Positions 7,879 through 17,728 of a stretch of 64,000 nucleotides of DNA are shown piece by piece (the first letter of the stretch is position 1; the number at the start of each line of letters is the position of its first letter). The DNA comes from Alloscardovia theropitheci (GTDB lineage: Bacteria; Actinomycetota; Actinomycetes; Actinomycetales; Bifidobacteriaceae). Location: positions 302,408 to 366,407 of the forward strand of contig NZ_RXLP01000019.1 in the NCBI RefSeq assembly GCF_004332295.1. Direction: 5' to 3'. Below the pieces are notes generated by a model. The model was not told the origin of the DNA. It worked only from the letters and a program-made list of their open reading frames with translations, and searched no databases. Made by a program: the position numbers and the translations under genes.

Positions 7879-10257
7879 ATGTCTCAAACGTCAAAAACTC
7901 GTGGATCTCATGACTCTGCACGTACTCCTCATGAGAATGGTCCTGTTCGACGTAATCCTGTGACGAGCACCTTCAAAATTTTTCTTGAAGACCAACGTCA
8001 CCTCTTTATGAATGTGATTGGCATAGTCGTTGTTATGGGATTAGTCATCGTCCCAGCGATGTACGCGTGGTTTAATATCGCAGCGAGCTGGGATCCGTAT
8101 GGTAATACAAATCAGCTCAAAGTTGCTGTAGCAAATGAAGATAAGGGATACCAATCAGATCTCATTCCTGTGCCAATTAATGGGGGCAATAATGTAGAAT
8201 CCTCTTTACGCGCTAATACTAAGCTTGACTGGCAATTTGTATCGCATGATGAAGCTGTAGATGGAGTAAGTTCCGGACGATATTACGCGGCAATTGTTAT
8301 TCCTGAGAATTTCAGTTCGATGATGATGACTTTACTGTCATCGAATGCTCAACAAGCAAAAATTGAGTACTATATTAACGAAAAATCTAATGCAATTGCT
8401 CCTCGCATTACAGCTAGCGCGGCTGATACCATCGTGACGCAGATTTCAAGTACTTTCTCGGAAACCATAGCGAGTATCGCCTTGAATTTGGCGGATAATA
8501 TTAATTCTTATGCCACGAGTGATGAGGGTAAAGCGTATGTGACAACTATGGTTAACCGTCTCAATACGGTGGCTGATGGTCTTGACTCAGCTGGAAATCA
8601 ATTATCTTCATATGCAGCTTTACTCTCTGCTAGTCAGGGACTCGTCGATTCTGCGAAAAATATCATGTCATCAAACGCAAGTGGCTCTGATGATGTACGA
8701 AAATCGTTAGAACAAACAGTTTCACAGATGCGTTCATTATCAAGTGCAGCGAAATCTTCAGCTTCATCGGTAAGCGTTGCATTAGATAGTTCAGCAAAAA
8801 GTTTGGATACGGTACTGTCTCAGCTTGATTCATTAACTTCCTCAGTATCGCAGCCTACGGGCAGTCTCAGCTCACGAATTGATACTCTTGGTACGGTTGT
8901 CAGTTCTTCAGCTCAGCGATACCAATCGTTGGTAGAAGCGTTGAACCAGGTAAAAGATCAAGTCAATTCGTCCGCCTTGTCTCAAGAGGCAAAAACGCGT
9001 ATTACTACGACGATTGATTCGATTACAACTCAGCTTAATCAAGTATCGAGTGATATTACAACGATTGGTGCTGATATTTCTGCTGCATCTCAGGATGTCG
9101 AGAAAGCTAAAACAGTTATTGATAATCAAAAATCTGAGATGAAGAAGCAAATTGATGCTGTGAAAACGACTCTTGCGAATGTTAAAGCGACGTATAACCG
9201 CGACATTCAGCCACAGCTCAATCGTCTTGCTTCGCAGCTTGGTACCACTGCTCAACGTGCCCAGAACGCATCAGGTAGCGTACGCCGAATTATGAATCGT
9301 ATGGAGAAGAGCGGTGCTAACGCTAGCTCAACTATGACAAGTGTTATAGCAGCGATGAATGATACGCATACGTCGCTGAGTTCGGCTGCTAACTCGATGA
9401 GAGAATTGGCGACGAAACTTAATGATGGAGTGAATTCCGGTACAGCTGAGCTCTCCTCATTACTTGGGGAAAATCGCTCGGCCGCGAAATTAGCAGCTGA
9501 ATTATCCTCTCCAGTAAAATTGACTCGACATGCGGTCTTTGCTGTAGAAAATTACGGGTCTGCTATGGCCGGATTCTATACGATTCTTGCTATCTGGGTA
9601 GGAACTGTATTTTTGGTGTCGATGATGAAGATCTCCGTATCAGATCGTCAAAAAGCGCGAGTTTTGGGTCTGTCGAGTGTAGAGGAAATCTATACGTATC
9701 TTCCAAAACATTCTGGGCCGGAGACCGTTGGTAATGCAAGTCGCTTTGGACTGGGGTTTGATGCTGAGTATTGGGGTCGTTACCTTACATTCTTACTTAT
9801 ATCGCTTTTCCAATCGACTTTGATTGTAATGGGCGATTTATGGTATCTGGGAGTTCAAAATGTAGATCCGCTCAGAATGTTCCTTGTAGCGTGGGTAGCA
9901 AGCCTCGTGTTCTCCACTCTTATGTATGCGCTTACTTTATCTCTGGGTGCTGTAGGAAAGGCGATTGCTGTTATCTTGATGGTAATGCAAATTGCTGGTT
10001 CGGGTGGTACATTCCCAGTACAGCTTTTGCCAGAATTCTTCCAACGTGTTTATCCGTTATTGCCATTCCCGTACGGCATGAATGCTATGCATGCGGCTAT
10101 CGCGGGATCCTATCACAATGAGTACTGGATTTCCTTGGGACAATTCGCCCTTTTCTTGATTCCTGGATTATTTATAGGCTTGGTCATTGCTCGCCCACTC
10201 GCTCGATCCAATTGGCTTATGGAACAGCTTTCTAAGACGGGTGTATATGGAGAATAG
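7879..10257 (+). CDS. YhgE/Pip-family membrane protein (second of tandem pair)
   Basis: This 792-residue paralogue of the upstream protein has an N-terminal helix within a region beginning FMNVIGIVVVMG. A large Ser/Ala-rich helical ectodomain follows, then the C-terminal membrane domain that starts after ENYGSAMAGFY and contains the AGSGGTFPVQLLPEFF motif. It lacks the acidic tail of its neighbour. An in-frame start at 7855 overlaps the upstream gene, but AGGAGGA at 7864-7870 lies 8 bases before ATG 7879, immediately after the upstream stop. Tight coupling and matching ectodomain size suggest the two proteins work together at the membrane; the function is unknown. Confidence 0.85.
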   Translation: MSQTSKTRGSHDSARTPHENGPVRRNPVTSTFKIFLEDQRHLFMNVIGIVVVMGLVIVPAMYAWFNIAASWDPYGNTNQLKVAVANEDKGYQSDLIPVPINGGNNVESSLRANTKLDWQFVSHDEAVDGVSSGRYYAAIVIPENFSSMMMTLLSSNAQQAKIEYYINEKSNAIAPRITASAADTIVTQISSTFSETIASIALNLADNINSYATSDEGKAYVTTMVNRLNTVADGLDSAGNQLSSYAALLSASQGLVDSAKNIMSSNASGSDDVRKSLEQTVSQMRSLSSAAKSSASSVSVALDSSAKSLDTVLSQLDSLTSSVSQPTGSLSSRIDTLGTVVSSSAQRYQSLVEALNQVKDQVNSSALSQEAKTRITTTIDSITTQLNQVSSDITTIGADISAASQDVEKAKTVIDNQKSEMKKQIDAVKTTLANVKATYNRDIQPQLNRLASQLGTTAQRAQNASGSVRRIMNRMEKSGANASSTMTSVIAAMNDTHTSLSSAANSMRELATKLNDGVNSGTAELSSLLGENRSAAKLAAELSSPVKLTRHAVFAVENYGSAMAGFYTILAIWVGTVFLVSMMKISVSDRQKARVLGLSSVEEIYTYLPKHSGPETVGNASRFGLGFDAEYWGRYLTFLLISLFQSTLIVMGDLWYLGVQNVDPLRMFLVAWVASLVFSTLMYALTLSLGAVGKAIAVILMVMQIAGSGGTFPVQLLPEFFQRVYPLLPFPYGMNAMHAAIAGSYHNEYWISLGQFALFLIPGLFIGLVIARPLARSNWLMEQLSKTGVYGE

Positions 10258-10302
10258 CTAAATCTCGAAGCTCTTGGCAGACGGTATCCGATATGTGACA
10301 TA

Positions 10303-10334
10303 TGGTGGCGTAAAGATTTCTCTTTGTGTCACCA
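10303..10334 (+). terminator. terminator after the YhgE/Pip pair
   Basis: Arms of about 14 bases (TGGTGGCGTAAAGA and TCTTTGTGTCACCA, two mismatches) form a hairpin followed by TTTATTTAT, 45 bases after the stop codon. Confidence 0.65.
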
Positions 10335-10482
10335 TTTATTTATCCCAGAAGATGTGAGGCAGCTCACAAATGTCTCATGTTTATATAAGATTGTTAATAC
10401 GAAGGTTAAATTTCTCGGCTGTATTTGTACGATAAATACAAAAGGGAATATGAAATAATGAGGTTTTAAGGAGGAGAGGGAG

Positions 10483-12876
10483 ATGGAACGTCTTTCGTCA
10501 CGTTTTATCGCAGCTCTAACCACGTTAACGATGCTATTCGCTGGCGCGATAGTATTGTTAACGCCACAAACTGCACGCGCTGCTGACGCCGACTTGCCAA
10601 TAGCACAATACGTTTCGACATCTGGCACAAAGGTATGTGCAACTAATCCAGAAAGTGCTACGTATAACGGAACTGTTGATATTAAGGTTCCTATGTCCAA
10701 GGTCTTGGAAAGTCATGAGGCTGATATGCAACAAGCAGGAGCTTCTGGCTTATATCCACATGGTCTTGAAGGTAGAAATCGTATTGCATATATTTCCTAC
10801 GATGTCACTTTCCCAGAGGATGTAACGGTAGGAACTATAACTACCGCTAATACGGTGTCGTATATTAATGGAAATCGGATTACTCACACCGTAAATGGTC
10901 GCACCGTAAACTTCAGACTGTATCTTAATGATGTTAATTGGCAGACTATTTATACTTCTTACTTGAACGATAAAGCTAATCCTGATGCGCATACGGTTGA
11001 TTTGCACATTCCATATACAGCACAAGTAGCAAGCTATACAGATGCTACTCGTATGGATAGCGAAAATATTACAGGTCAAGGATCGTTTAGCTTCTATGCT
11101 AGCGGCATGATGGCTGCTTTCGGCATCGGGGCTACGACTTATAACTCAGACGTGGCATCTGTGCCATTTGTGTCACAAACTGCTACATGCTTTACTCCAC
11201 CAGTTCAGAAAGTAACTCAGTGGCTTGCTGAGGACGGAACTGTACTTAAGGCTCAAGAGACTGGTACAGACTTTGCTGCACAAGAAACATTCACTGACTA
11301 TGATTTCGTGAGTGAAACGGTTTCAGCAGATGGCAATACCAAGACTTATACCTACAAGAAGAAGCTGCAGGCAACGGATGTGATTCCTGAAGGCGAAAAG
11401 CATGCTGATTTGACTGCTGATTTGCTTGGTTCTGTCGACGGTCGCGCTCGCGATACTCAGCATACTGAAGTTCTTACAGCTAACAGCAAATCATCTGTAT
11501 TCTCTGTAACAGGTACATTACATGTTAACGATTTAGTTCAGGGACAGATGGGCGAGCTCATTAACAAATATGATGAAAGCCCACAAACCTTTGACAATAT
11601 CGTTTTAAGTGATATGAGCTTTGCGTTCAATGCCCAATTAACTCTACCTGAGCAAATGCAATTTGAAGCACAGGGGACTTACCCTCAAGTAACGCTCGAA
11701 GGGGCAAATGGATTTGAGGTTAAGAACGCGACAGTTAATGGAAAGACCATTAACGTTACGATCGGATTGAGCAATGCAGATCAGATTACGAATTTTGCTC
11801 AGCTGAAGACCCTGATTGATGGATTGCACAATGATTTGTCGGTTACTGTAGGCGGCATCGGCTTTACTGCAGCGGCACAAGCAGGTACCCCATATACTAT
11901 TACGGGGCGGACAAGTGGTGCTTTTGCTGCACAGGCTATGATTAATAACGTCGCTCGACAGTTTAGCTATACCTATGATGCAGTACAGAAGGCTGATGAG
12001 GCTGACTCAACAGGTGCTACAGGTCTAGCTTTGACAGTTCAGTATGCACGTCCTGTACAGCAAGATCTTCTTGCAGACCTTCGTGGTGCTCAAGACGGTC
12101 GCCCAATGGATACCACGCATACACAAGCATATGTAGCTGATTCTAAGAACTCACAGCTCACTCTTGAAGGTGTCTTGCATGTATCGGATACGATTAAGCA
12201 GCAAATGAAGGCCATCGAAGATCGTTATGCTCAAAATCCAAGTGGATTTGCGAATATCTCGATCGCGGCTTTGAACTACGGCTTTACTGCGAAGCTGACA
12301 CTTCCTTCTGGTATGGAGTTTGGCGATACGGACATTACTAAGCTTGAGCTTCAAGGAGCACCAGGCTTTGCGATTAGTCATGATCCAGCTGAAACCTTCT
12401 ACGATGGGAACGAATTAACAGTTCATTTCGAACTGGTGAATCCACAAAATGTTACGGATTATGCTCATCTTAGTGCGTTAGTAAATGGTGTAGATGATGA
12501 TTTGATTGTTCGCGTACCATCTGTAAGGTTTACCGCTGACTCTCAGCCATCCACAAATTACACAGTCAGGGGAACTGTTTCAGGCAATTTCAATGCAACA
12601 GCAACCTTAGGAACTCACGCTATTCCGTTTGCTTTTGAATGGAATGGTGTGCAGAAGGCTGATGAAGCTGATGCCGTCGAACCACAGGGTATTAACTTCA
12701 CTGTGCAATACAAGCCTGAAGCTAAGCCTGTTCCTACGAAGCCACAGAGCAACAAGCCTAAGAAACCAGCACTGGCAAAGACTGGTTCTCAGGTGGCAAC
12801 GCTTGGCTTTATCGCAGCTCTCATCACCGCTGCAGGAGTAGCAGTGATGAGTATTCGCAAGCAGCGTATGAAGTAA
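10483..12876 (+). CDS. LAKTG cell-wall-anchored repeat protein
   Basis: This 797-residue secreted surface protein has a signal peptide ending near TARA/AD (about residue 33), an N-terminal domain of about 200 residues, and a MucBP/SHIRT-like segment (about 240-295; QWLAEDGTVLKAQETG). Two copies of a roughly 200-residue repeat follow (about 305-510 and 522-740), each opening with ADLxGxxDGRxxDTxHT. The C-terminal sorting signal is LAKTG, a hydrophobic helix and a basic tail (RKQRMK). LAxTG motifs are typical of class E sortases in actinobacteria. AAGGAGGAG precedes the start. The domain pattern suggests a host or surface adhesin, but the ligand is unknown. It is monocistronic with a strong terminator after it. 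Confidence 0.85.
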   Translation: MERLSSRFIAALTTLTMLFAGAIVLLTPQTARAADADLPIAQYVSTSGTKVCATNPESATYNGTVDIKVPMSKVLESHEADMQQAGASGLYPHGLEGRNRIAYISYDVTFPEDVTVGTITTANTVSYINGNRITHTVNGRTVNFRLYLNDVNWQTIYTSYLNDKANPDAHTVDLHIPYTAQVASYTDATRMDSENITGQGSFSFYASGMMAAFGIGATTYNSDVASVPFVSQTATCFTPPVQKVTQWLAEDGTVLKAQETGTDFAAQETFTDYDFVSETVSADGNTKTYTYKKKLQATDVIPEGEKHADLTADLLGSVDGRARDTQHTEVLTANSKSSVFSVTGTLHVNDLVQGQMGELINKYDESPQTFDNIVLSDMSFAFNAQLTLPEQMQFEAQGTYPQVTLEGANGFEVKNATVNGKTINVTIGLSNADQITNFAQLKTLIDGLHNDLSVTVGGIGFTAAAQAGTPYTITGRTSGAFAAQAMINNVARQFSYTYDAVQKADEADSTGATGLALTVQYARPVQQDLLADLRGAQDGRPMDTTHTQAYVADSKNSQLTLEGVLHVSDTIKQQMKAIEDRYAQNPSGFANISIAALNYGFTAKLTLPSGMEFGDTDITKLELQGAPGFAISHDPAETFYDGNELTVHFELVNPQNVTDYAHLSALVNGVDDDLIVRVPSVRFTADSQPSTNYTVRGTVSGNFNATATLGTHAIPFAFEWNGVQKADEADAVEPQGINFTVQYKPEAKPVPTKPQSNKPKKPALAKTGSQVATLGFIAALITAAGVAVMSIRKQRMK

Positions 12877-12925
12877 TGCGCTGAGTGGTGCACTGAGAAG
12901 TACGCTGAGAAGTGCGTATTACGCA

Positions 12926-12960
12926 GTATGGGGTAATAGTCGTGAACTATTACCCCATAC
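12926..12960. terminator. bidirectional terminator
   Basis: A perfect 15-base inverted repeat (GTATGGGGTAATAGT and its complement) with a 5-base loop sits between the converging wall-protein and TetR genes. It could stop transcription from both sides. Confidence 0.75.
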
Positions 12961-12995
12961 GTATTATCTGCTACTTAATTTCGAGTGAGGAATGT

Positions 12996-13607
12996 TTATG
13001 TTCTCTGTGCCTGAATTTGAGAAGCAACATGCATCCAATATGTATTAAAGAGCGCAGCTAGCTCTTCAGGGCTTTCCTTGCACCCATGGTCAAGCCATCG
13101 AGCTTCAACTTGGACGAGTCCTCCGAAAACGTAACATTGGAAATATTCGTCACAATTAATGGCAGAGGCGTTCGTGGTGTCTTTTACGGTGCAATTTCCA
13201 ATTGCTTGTAGGAGCGGATAAAGGCGATGCATATAGGCATGCGACGTCTGTGTAAATAACCAATGTGGGTTATGCTCCAAAATAGTTCGTAGAGTTTCCT
13301 GTCGCTCTTGCCAAAAGACAAAATACTCATGTATAAAATCGCTATACGTTGTGCACGATGAGCCCTTGATGTAGTCGTAACATTCACCATAGAGGGTTTC
13401 TAATTTAGCATCTAAGATATCGTCTTTTGAATCAAAGTACTTATAAAACGTTTGCCTCGAACGATGAGTTTTTGCGACAATTTCTTTCACTGTGATATCG
13501 CGGATAGGATACGTACACATAAGCTCGGTGAAAGCAGCGATAAAGGCATCACGAGTTGCATGAGATGTATTATCGATAGATTCTGCGTGAGAAGTCGTCG
13601 TTGCCAT
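12996..13607 (-). CDS. TetR-family transcriptional regulator
   Basis: This 203-residue protein has an N-terminal TetR helix-turn-helix (about residues 18-65; DITVKEIVAKTHRSRQTFYKYF) and a divergent all-helical ligand domain. It lies 69 bases downstream of the aldo/keto reductase on the same strand, so it may be the last gene of a reductase cassette and control it, but no operator was identified. The ligand cannot be predicted. Confidence 0.85.
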   Translation of the reverse strand: MATTTSHAESIDNTSHATRDAFIAAFTELMCTYPIRDITVKEIVAKTHRSRQTFYKYFDSKDDILDAKLETLYGECYDYIKGSSCTTYSDFIHEYFVFWQERQETLRTILEHNPHWLFTQTSHAYMHRLYPLLQAIGNCTVKDTTNASAINCDEYFQCYVFGGLVQVEARWLDHGCKESPEELAALFNTYWMHVASQIQAQRT

Positions 13608-13676
13608 GATGACAGTGTATCAAGAAATTCAGCAAACGCGTATAGCATTTCCGGCTAAAGATCGTATAAAACTTTC

Positions 13677-14570
13677 CTAATCGGCATAAGGCAACTGCGC
13701 AAACCTTCTATACACTGCAGGATCTTGCCAATCAAAGAACTGACTTTTTCCCTCGTCTAGCGACTTAATGCGTGCCATATCAGTATCCGTTAATTCGAAA
13801 TTCCATACATCGTAATTCGTTTGGATTCTGTCTTTATTAACACTCTTAGGAAGGGGGATGATACCGCGCTGTATGAGCCAACGCTCAATAATTTGAGAAA
13901 CGGTGACATCATATTTATGGGCGATATCTCTCAAAATAGTGTTATTGAAAAGATCATGTCGTCCGCGTGCGAAAGGCGCCCAAGCTTCGACGACTATATT
14001 ATGGTCATTCATATAGGTGATGTCATCATTTTGCTGATGAAAAACGTTGACTTCAATCTGATTGACATGTGGAACGATATCGGTGAAGGAAATAAAATCC
14101 TCCATCCGTGCCCGCGAGAAATTACTGACACCTATGGAACGAATTTTCCCTGATAAGTATAGCTCGCTTAGCGCTCGCCATGCTCCAAAGATATCATTCA
14201 TTGGATTATGGATAAGATACAAATCGAAATAATCGAGACCAGATTTTTCTAAAGAACGGTCATAGCCCCGAAGGGCTCCATCGTATGTGGTGTTAGTAAC
14301 CCATAATTTAGAAGTAACAAAAATTTCGCTGCGTGGGATGCCTAATTCATCCTCAGCTCGCCTAATAGCCCTTCCGACAGCTCCTTCAGTTTGGTAAAAG
14401 GCAGCAGTATCGATAAGGCGATACCCTGCTCGTAATGCTTCAAAAACTGCTTGTTCAGCTGTTGTGTCAGCAACCCCCTCACCCGCGCTGGCACTCGGTT
14501 GAAAAGTGCCGAACCCGAGCGAGGGAATTACTAGGCCATTATGCAAAGTAATGGTGTGATGAGCGGCCAT
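13677..14570 (-). CDS. aldo/keto reductase
   Basis: This 297-residue NADPH-dependent aldo/keto reductase of the 2,5-diketo-gluconate reductase-like group has the catalytic tetrad in context: Asp and Tyr in DTAAFYQTE, Lys in TSKLWV and His in YLIHNP. The cofactor-binding end (PLPKSVNKDRIQTN) is also present. It would reduce small aldehydes or ketones in the cytoplasm. It starts 20 bases after the NmrA-like gene and is followed by a TetR gene, so the three may respond together to electrophiles. Exact substrate unknown. Confidence 0.9.
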   Translation of the reverse strand: MAAHHTITLHNGLVIPSLGFGTFQPSASAGEGVADTTAEQAVFEALRAGYRLIDTAAFYQTEGAVGRAIRRAEDELGIPRSEIFVTSKLWVTNTTYDGALRGYDRSLEKSGLDYFDLYLIHNPMNDIFGAWRALSELYLSGKIRSIGVSNFSRARMEDFISFTDIVPHVNQIEVNVFHQQNDDITYMNDHNIVVEAWAPFARGRHDLFNNTILRDIAHKYDVTVSQIIERWLIQRGIIPLPKSVNKDRIQTNYDVWNFELTDTDMARIKSLDEGKSQFFDWQDPAVYRRFAQLPYAD

Positions 14571-14590
14571 AATTGTGTGCTCTGTGCTCG

Positions 14591-15454
14591 CTAGCGTTGA
14601 GAAGCCTCAAAAGTGAGAACTTCTTCAAATGAACGTGGCTTGGTACCGGTTACACGCTCGATATCATTGGACAAGCCGGCAGTTTCACCATCGCGAATTG
14701 CAGTATATGTACTGACCCATGCATCAACTTGCCAATCAGGTACACCGTACTGCTGACGAGATGCATAAGCTTCCTCAAGGCTTTCATCGATATATGGGAT
14801 ATCTTTGCCCAGAACTCGTGAAGAAATTTCTACGACATCATGCAGAGTTAGCTCTTGAGGACCAGTCATATTTAAAGTCGTGTTTTCCCACTGATCAGGA
14901 TGGACAAGAATAGTTGCAATTGTGCGTGCGATATCATGACGGCTTACTAATGAACATACGCCGTCTCCTGCAGGTCCGCGTAGTTCGCCGTACTCGAGAA
15001 CCATGTCAGCAAAGAATTCAGCGTAGAAATTATCACGGGTAAATGTGTATGTCAGCCCCGATTCTTTGATATAAGCTTCCGTGTAACCATGATCGCGACC
15101 GAGAGTGAAGGTAGAGTCAACTGCAGCGTTGTAGAAGCTGGTATACACAATGTGCTTTACGCCAGCGGCCTTCGCAGCGTCGATAAAAGCCTTATGCTCG
15201 TCAATTCGGGTTGGGCTTTCGCCAGCAGAAACCATAAAGAGCGTATCGATTCCGGTTAATGCTTCAACTGATTCTCGTGAATTTTCATATGAAGCTTTGC
15301 GAAGTTCTACTCCTGCAGGAGTTTTCCCTTCAAGCTTTTGAGGTGTTCTCGCTATATAGCGGACAGCTTCATGCTCACCGTCGCCTAAGAGAGAGTGAAG
15401 CTCAGCGGCTACAAGTGAGCCTAATTTTCCTGAGACGCCTGTTAAACCAATCAT
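14591..15454 (-). CDS. NmrA/QorB-like NAD(P)H-binding oxidoreductase
   Basis: This is a Rossmann-fold protein of the atypical SDR/NmrA group, resembling quinone oxidoreductase 2 (YtfG/QorB). The dinucleotide motif GLTGVSGKLG lies at the very N-terminus, which supports ATG 15454 rather than the in-frame TTG at 15463. It is 287 residues long, the usual size. The motif YTSFYNA replaces the classical SDR Tyr-x3-Lys. It is first in a minus-strand group with an aldo/keto reductase and a TetR regulator. A role in quinone or aldehyde reduction is inferred from the family. Confidence 0.85.
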   Translation of the reverse strand: MIGLTGVSGKLGSLVAAELHSLLGDGEHEAVRYIARTPQKLEGKTPAGVELRKASYENSRESVEALTGIDTLFMVSAGESPTRIDEHKAFIDAAKAAGVKHIVYTSFYNAAVDSTFTLGRDHGYTEAYIKESGLTYTFTRDNFYAEFFADMVLEYGELRGPAGDGVCSLVSRHDIARTIATILVHPDQWENTTLNMTGPQELTLHDVVEISSRVLGKDIPYIDESLEEAYASRQQYGVPDWQVDAWVSTYTAIRDGETAGLSNDIERVTGTKPRSFEEVLTFEASQR

Positions 15455-15463
15455 GATGACCAA

Positions 15464-15825
15464 CTTTCATAAATGTGCAGTCTTACGCACGGTTGTGAAG
15501 ATATTATCAACCGTGATGACAGCATTACGCGACGACAGTATTACGCGATGACAGTATTAGTCGTATCGCTAAAATATTCGTGTTACTTGAATTATAACGG
15601 ATACGATAGCGGTAGATAGTAAAGCGTGCTGAGAGCTTAGCGGCTAACTATGAGCGTGGTGATGAGAGATTTTCTTCATCAGAATGAAATATATGATGGA
15701 AAGCGTAAAGCATACAAGTATAAACGTGGCAAACGTGTAGTAACGTGTAGTTTTGATAGCTACGTGCGTATGTACAGTATTGAAAAGCTCTTTCAGATAC
15801 ACAATCTAAAAGAGCTTTTATTCGT
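15464..15825. other. intergenic region upstream of the reductase cassette
   Basis: No convincing gene is seen. Near 15517-15559 there are short imperfect direct repeats around the phrases GACAGCATTACGCG and GACAGTATTACGCG. Small ORFs in both strands (for example 15650-15859) lack ribosome-binding sites and run into the tRNA-Leu, so I do not call them. The tRNA-Leu terminator occupies 15783-15819. Confidence 0.5.
15783..15819 (-). terminator. terminator of tRNA-Leu
   Basis: Perfect 11-base arms (AAAAGCTCTTT and AAAGAGCTTTT) form a hairpin just downstream of the minus-strand tRNA-Leu gene. Confidence 0.7.
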
Positions 15826-15908
15826 GCGCACAGGGGGAGTTGAACCCCCACGACCTTAGCGGTCACTGGCACCTGAAGCCAGCGCGTCTACCATTCCGCC
15901 ATGTGCGC
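15826..15908 (-). tRNA. tRNA-Leu (CAG)
   Basis: Read on the minus strand, the 83-base gene has a GCGCACA acceptor arm, the D-arm, an anticodon loop CTTCAGG giving anticodon CAG, a long class II variable arm (GACCGCTAAGGTC) and a T-arm with GGTTCAACTCC. CCA is not encoded. The class II variable arm and loop match tRNA-Leu. Confidence 0.95.
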
Positions 15909-16020
15909 AGACACACTCACACTAGCATAACCGTGCGAGTCTCGCAAAGTAATTGCCTCAGTGTGTCTGATTTATCTAATTTATGCGTAGGTTGGAATCT
16001 GTTACGATACTCGATAATGT

Positions 16021-17490
16021 TTATCCACGAGATCCGTTTGCATAAAAACGAGCAAGATACTCATCGCGGAATTCGTTGAAATAACCGCCATCCATGGACT
16101 CTCGAATTTGCTCAAGTAAACGGATGAAGAATCTTTCGTTGTGAATAGTTGCAAGCGTAGCACCAGTCATTTCGCCAGCGCGCAGAAGATGGTTAACGTA
16201 TGCACGCGTGTAGTTACGACAGGTGTAGCAATCGCAATCATCCTCAATAGGTGAGAAATCAAACTTGTATGCTGCGCGTTTGATATTCCAGCGACCGTCT
16301 TTTGTAAATACAGCGCCGTTACGCGCAGTTCGGGCAGGTGCTACACAGTCAAAAGTATCGCCACCGTTTTCAACTCCCGCAAAAATATCGTCGACTGCAG
16401 CAATACCTAAGACGTGGCGTGGCTTATTTTCTGGAAGCTCGTCACAAATCCAAGCACAGATATCAGCCATAATTCGCTTTTCAATAGCGCCACCGATTCC
16501 GAATCCATCAAAGTCTAATGAACCGATTTGCGATGCTGCTTTGCGGCGCAGATCCTCGTAATTCGCGCCCTGAACTACTCCAAAGAGTGCTTGATATGGT
16601 TTGCCAAGACGTTCCTGCGTGAGCCTCTTATGCTCATCGACACAACGTTGAGCCCAGCGATATGTTCGCTCGACTGCTTCCTCTTGATAGCGACGAGTGT
16701 TCATAAGTGTAGTCAGCTCATCAAAGGCAAACATAATATCCGCACCTATATGATGCTGGACGCGCATGGAAATTTCAGCAGAGAAACGATGCATTCCGCC
16801 ATTGAGAGGCGACTTAAAACTAACCCCATCCTCGTCAACGAATGCAAGACGTTCCTTGCCTTCGGCTATGACGTCATCGCTCTTCATTCCTTCAATATCC
16901 ATAGCAAGAGTTTTCTTGAATCCTGCACCAAGACTCATTACTTGGAATCCACCTGAATCGGTAAACGTTGGTTTGTCCCAATTCATAAACTCATTAAGAC
17001 CGCCTGCGGCATCCATGACAGCTTCGCCAGGACGTTCGTAAAGGTGGAAAGCGTTAGCGAGCATGCATTGTGCTCCGTTGTCTTCCATCTGTTCGCGCGT
17101 CACGGCTTTCATAGTTGCCTGAGTTGCAACTGGAACAAAGCAAGGAGTCTTAATATCGCCATGTGGGGTATGAATAACCCCTGTACGTCCATGCTTTCCT
17201 TCAAGTCGAGTGTGAATTTCGAAACTGAAAGCGCTACGATCTCCCGGCTGTCCGGATACAGCACCACGTGGAGAAAACTTTGGTTTTGGTAATACCGTTC
17301 CTTCCGGAGCGCTCGTTTCTACTTTTACATAATTGAAATGAGGAATGCTCTTCTTCTTTTTCCTCTTACGGCGCTTTTTATGAGTCTTTGCGCCTGTCTC
17401 TTCTGCTGTTTTTTGTGCTACATCAGCAGTCTTAGTAAGCGCGGAGTTAATCTGTTCAGTGTCGGCTGAGTTATCGGCTAAATCTGTCAT
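16021..17490 (-). CDS. tgt: tRNA-guanine transglycosylase
   Basis: This 489-residue enzyme exchanges guanine-34 in GUN-anticodon tRNAs for a queuosine-pathway base. The core begins about residue 85 (FSFEIHTRLEGKHGRTGVIHTPHG). It includes DSGGFQVMSLG (active-site Asp), the FDELTT segment and the C-terminal zinc site CDCYTCRNY...H. About 60 extra N-terminal residues contain a Lys/Arg-rich block (KKRRKRKKKK), which is not part of the standard domain and may aid tRNA binding. It is a single gene with no other queuosine genes in view, so it may use salvaged queuine or preQ1. Confidence 0.93.
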   Translation of the reverse strand: MTDLADNSADTEQINSALTKTADVAQKTAEETGAKTHKKRRKRKKKKSIPHFNYVKVETSAPEGTVLPKPKFSPRGAVSGQPGDRSAFSFEIHTRLEGKHGRTGVIHTPHGDIKTPCFVPVATQATMKAVTREQMEDNGAQCMLANAFHLYERPGEAVMDAAGGLNEFMNWDKPTFTDSGGFQVMSLGAGFKKTLAMDIEGMKSDDVIAEGKERLAFVDEDGVSFKSPLNGGMHRFSAEISMRVQHHIGADIMFAFDELTTLMNTRRYQEEAVERTYRWAQRCVDEHKRLTQERLGKPYQALFGVVQGANYEDLRRKAASQIGSLDFDGFGIGGAIEKRIMADICAWICDELPENKPRHVLGIAAVDDIFAGVENGGDTFDCVAPARTARNGAVFTKDGRWNIKRAAYKFDFSPIEDDCDCYTCRNYTRAYVNHLLRAGEMTGATLATIHNERFFIRLLEQIRESMDGGYFNEFRDEYLARFYANGSRG

Positions 17491-17728
17491 GCTACTACTT
17501 TAAGGCATGTTTATGTCATTACGTACATGCTATCTACTGTATGTAGAAAATGAACAACTGATTATAAGGAAGATTTTATAAGGATTATAGATTGAACATG
17601 GTTTAATGGTATATAACGAAAGCATAAACAAGAGGATGATGTGTGACATTAGTCTTGGTCATTTAATTGTTTAGTTCTATCACGTTTATGTAATAGAACG
17701 CGCACATTACAGCGTTGAAGGAGAGAAG

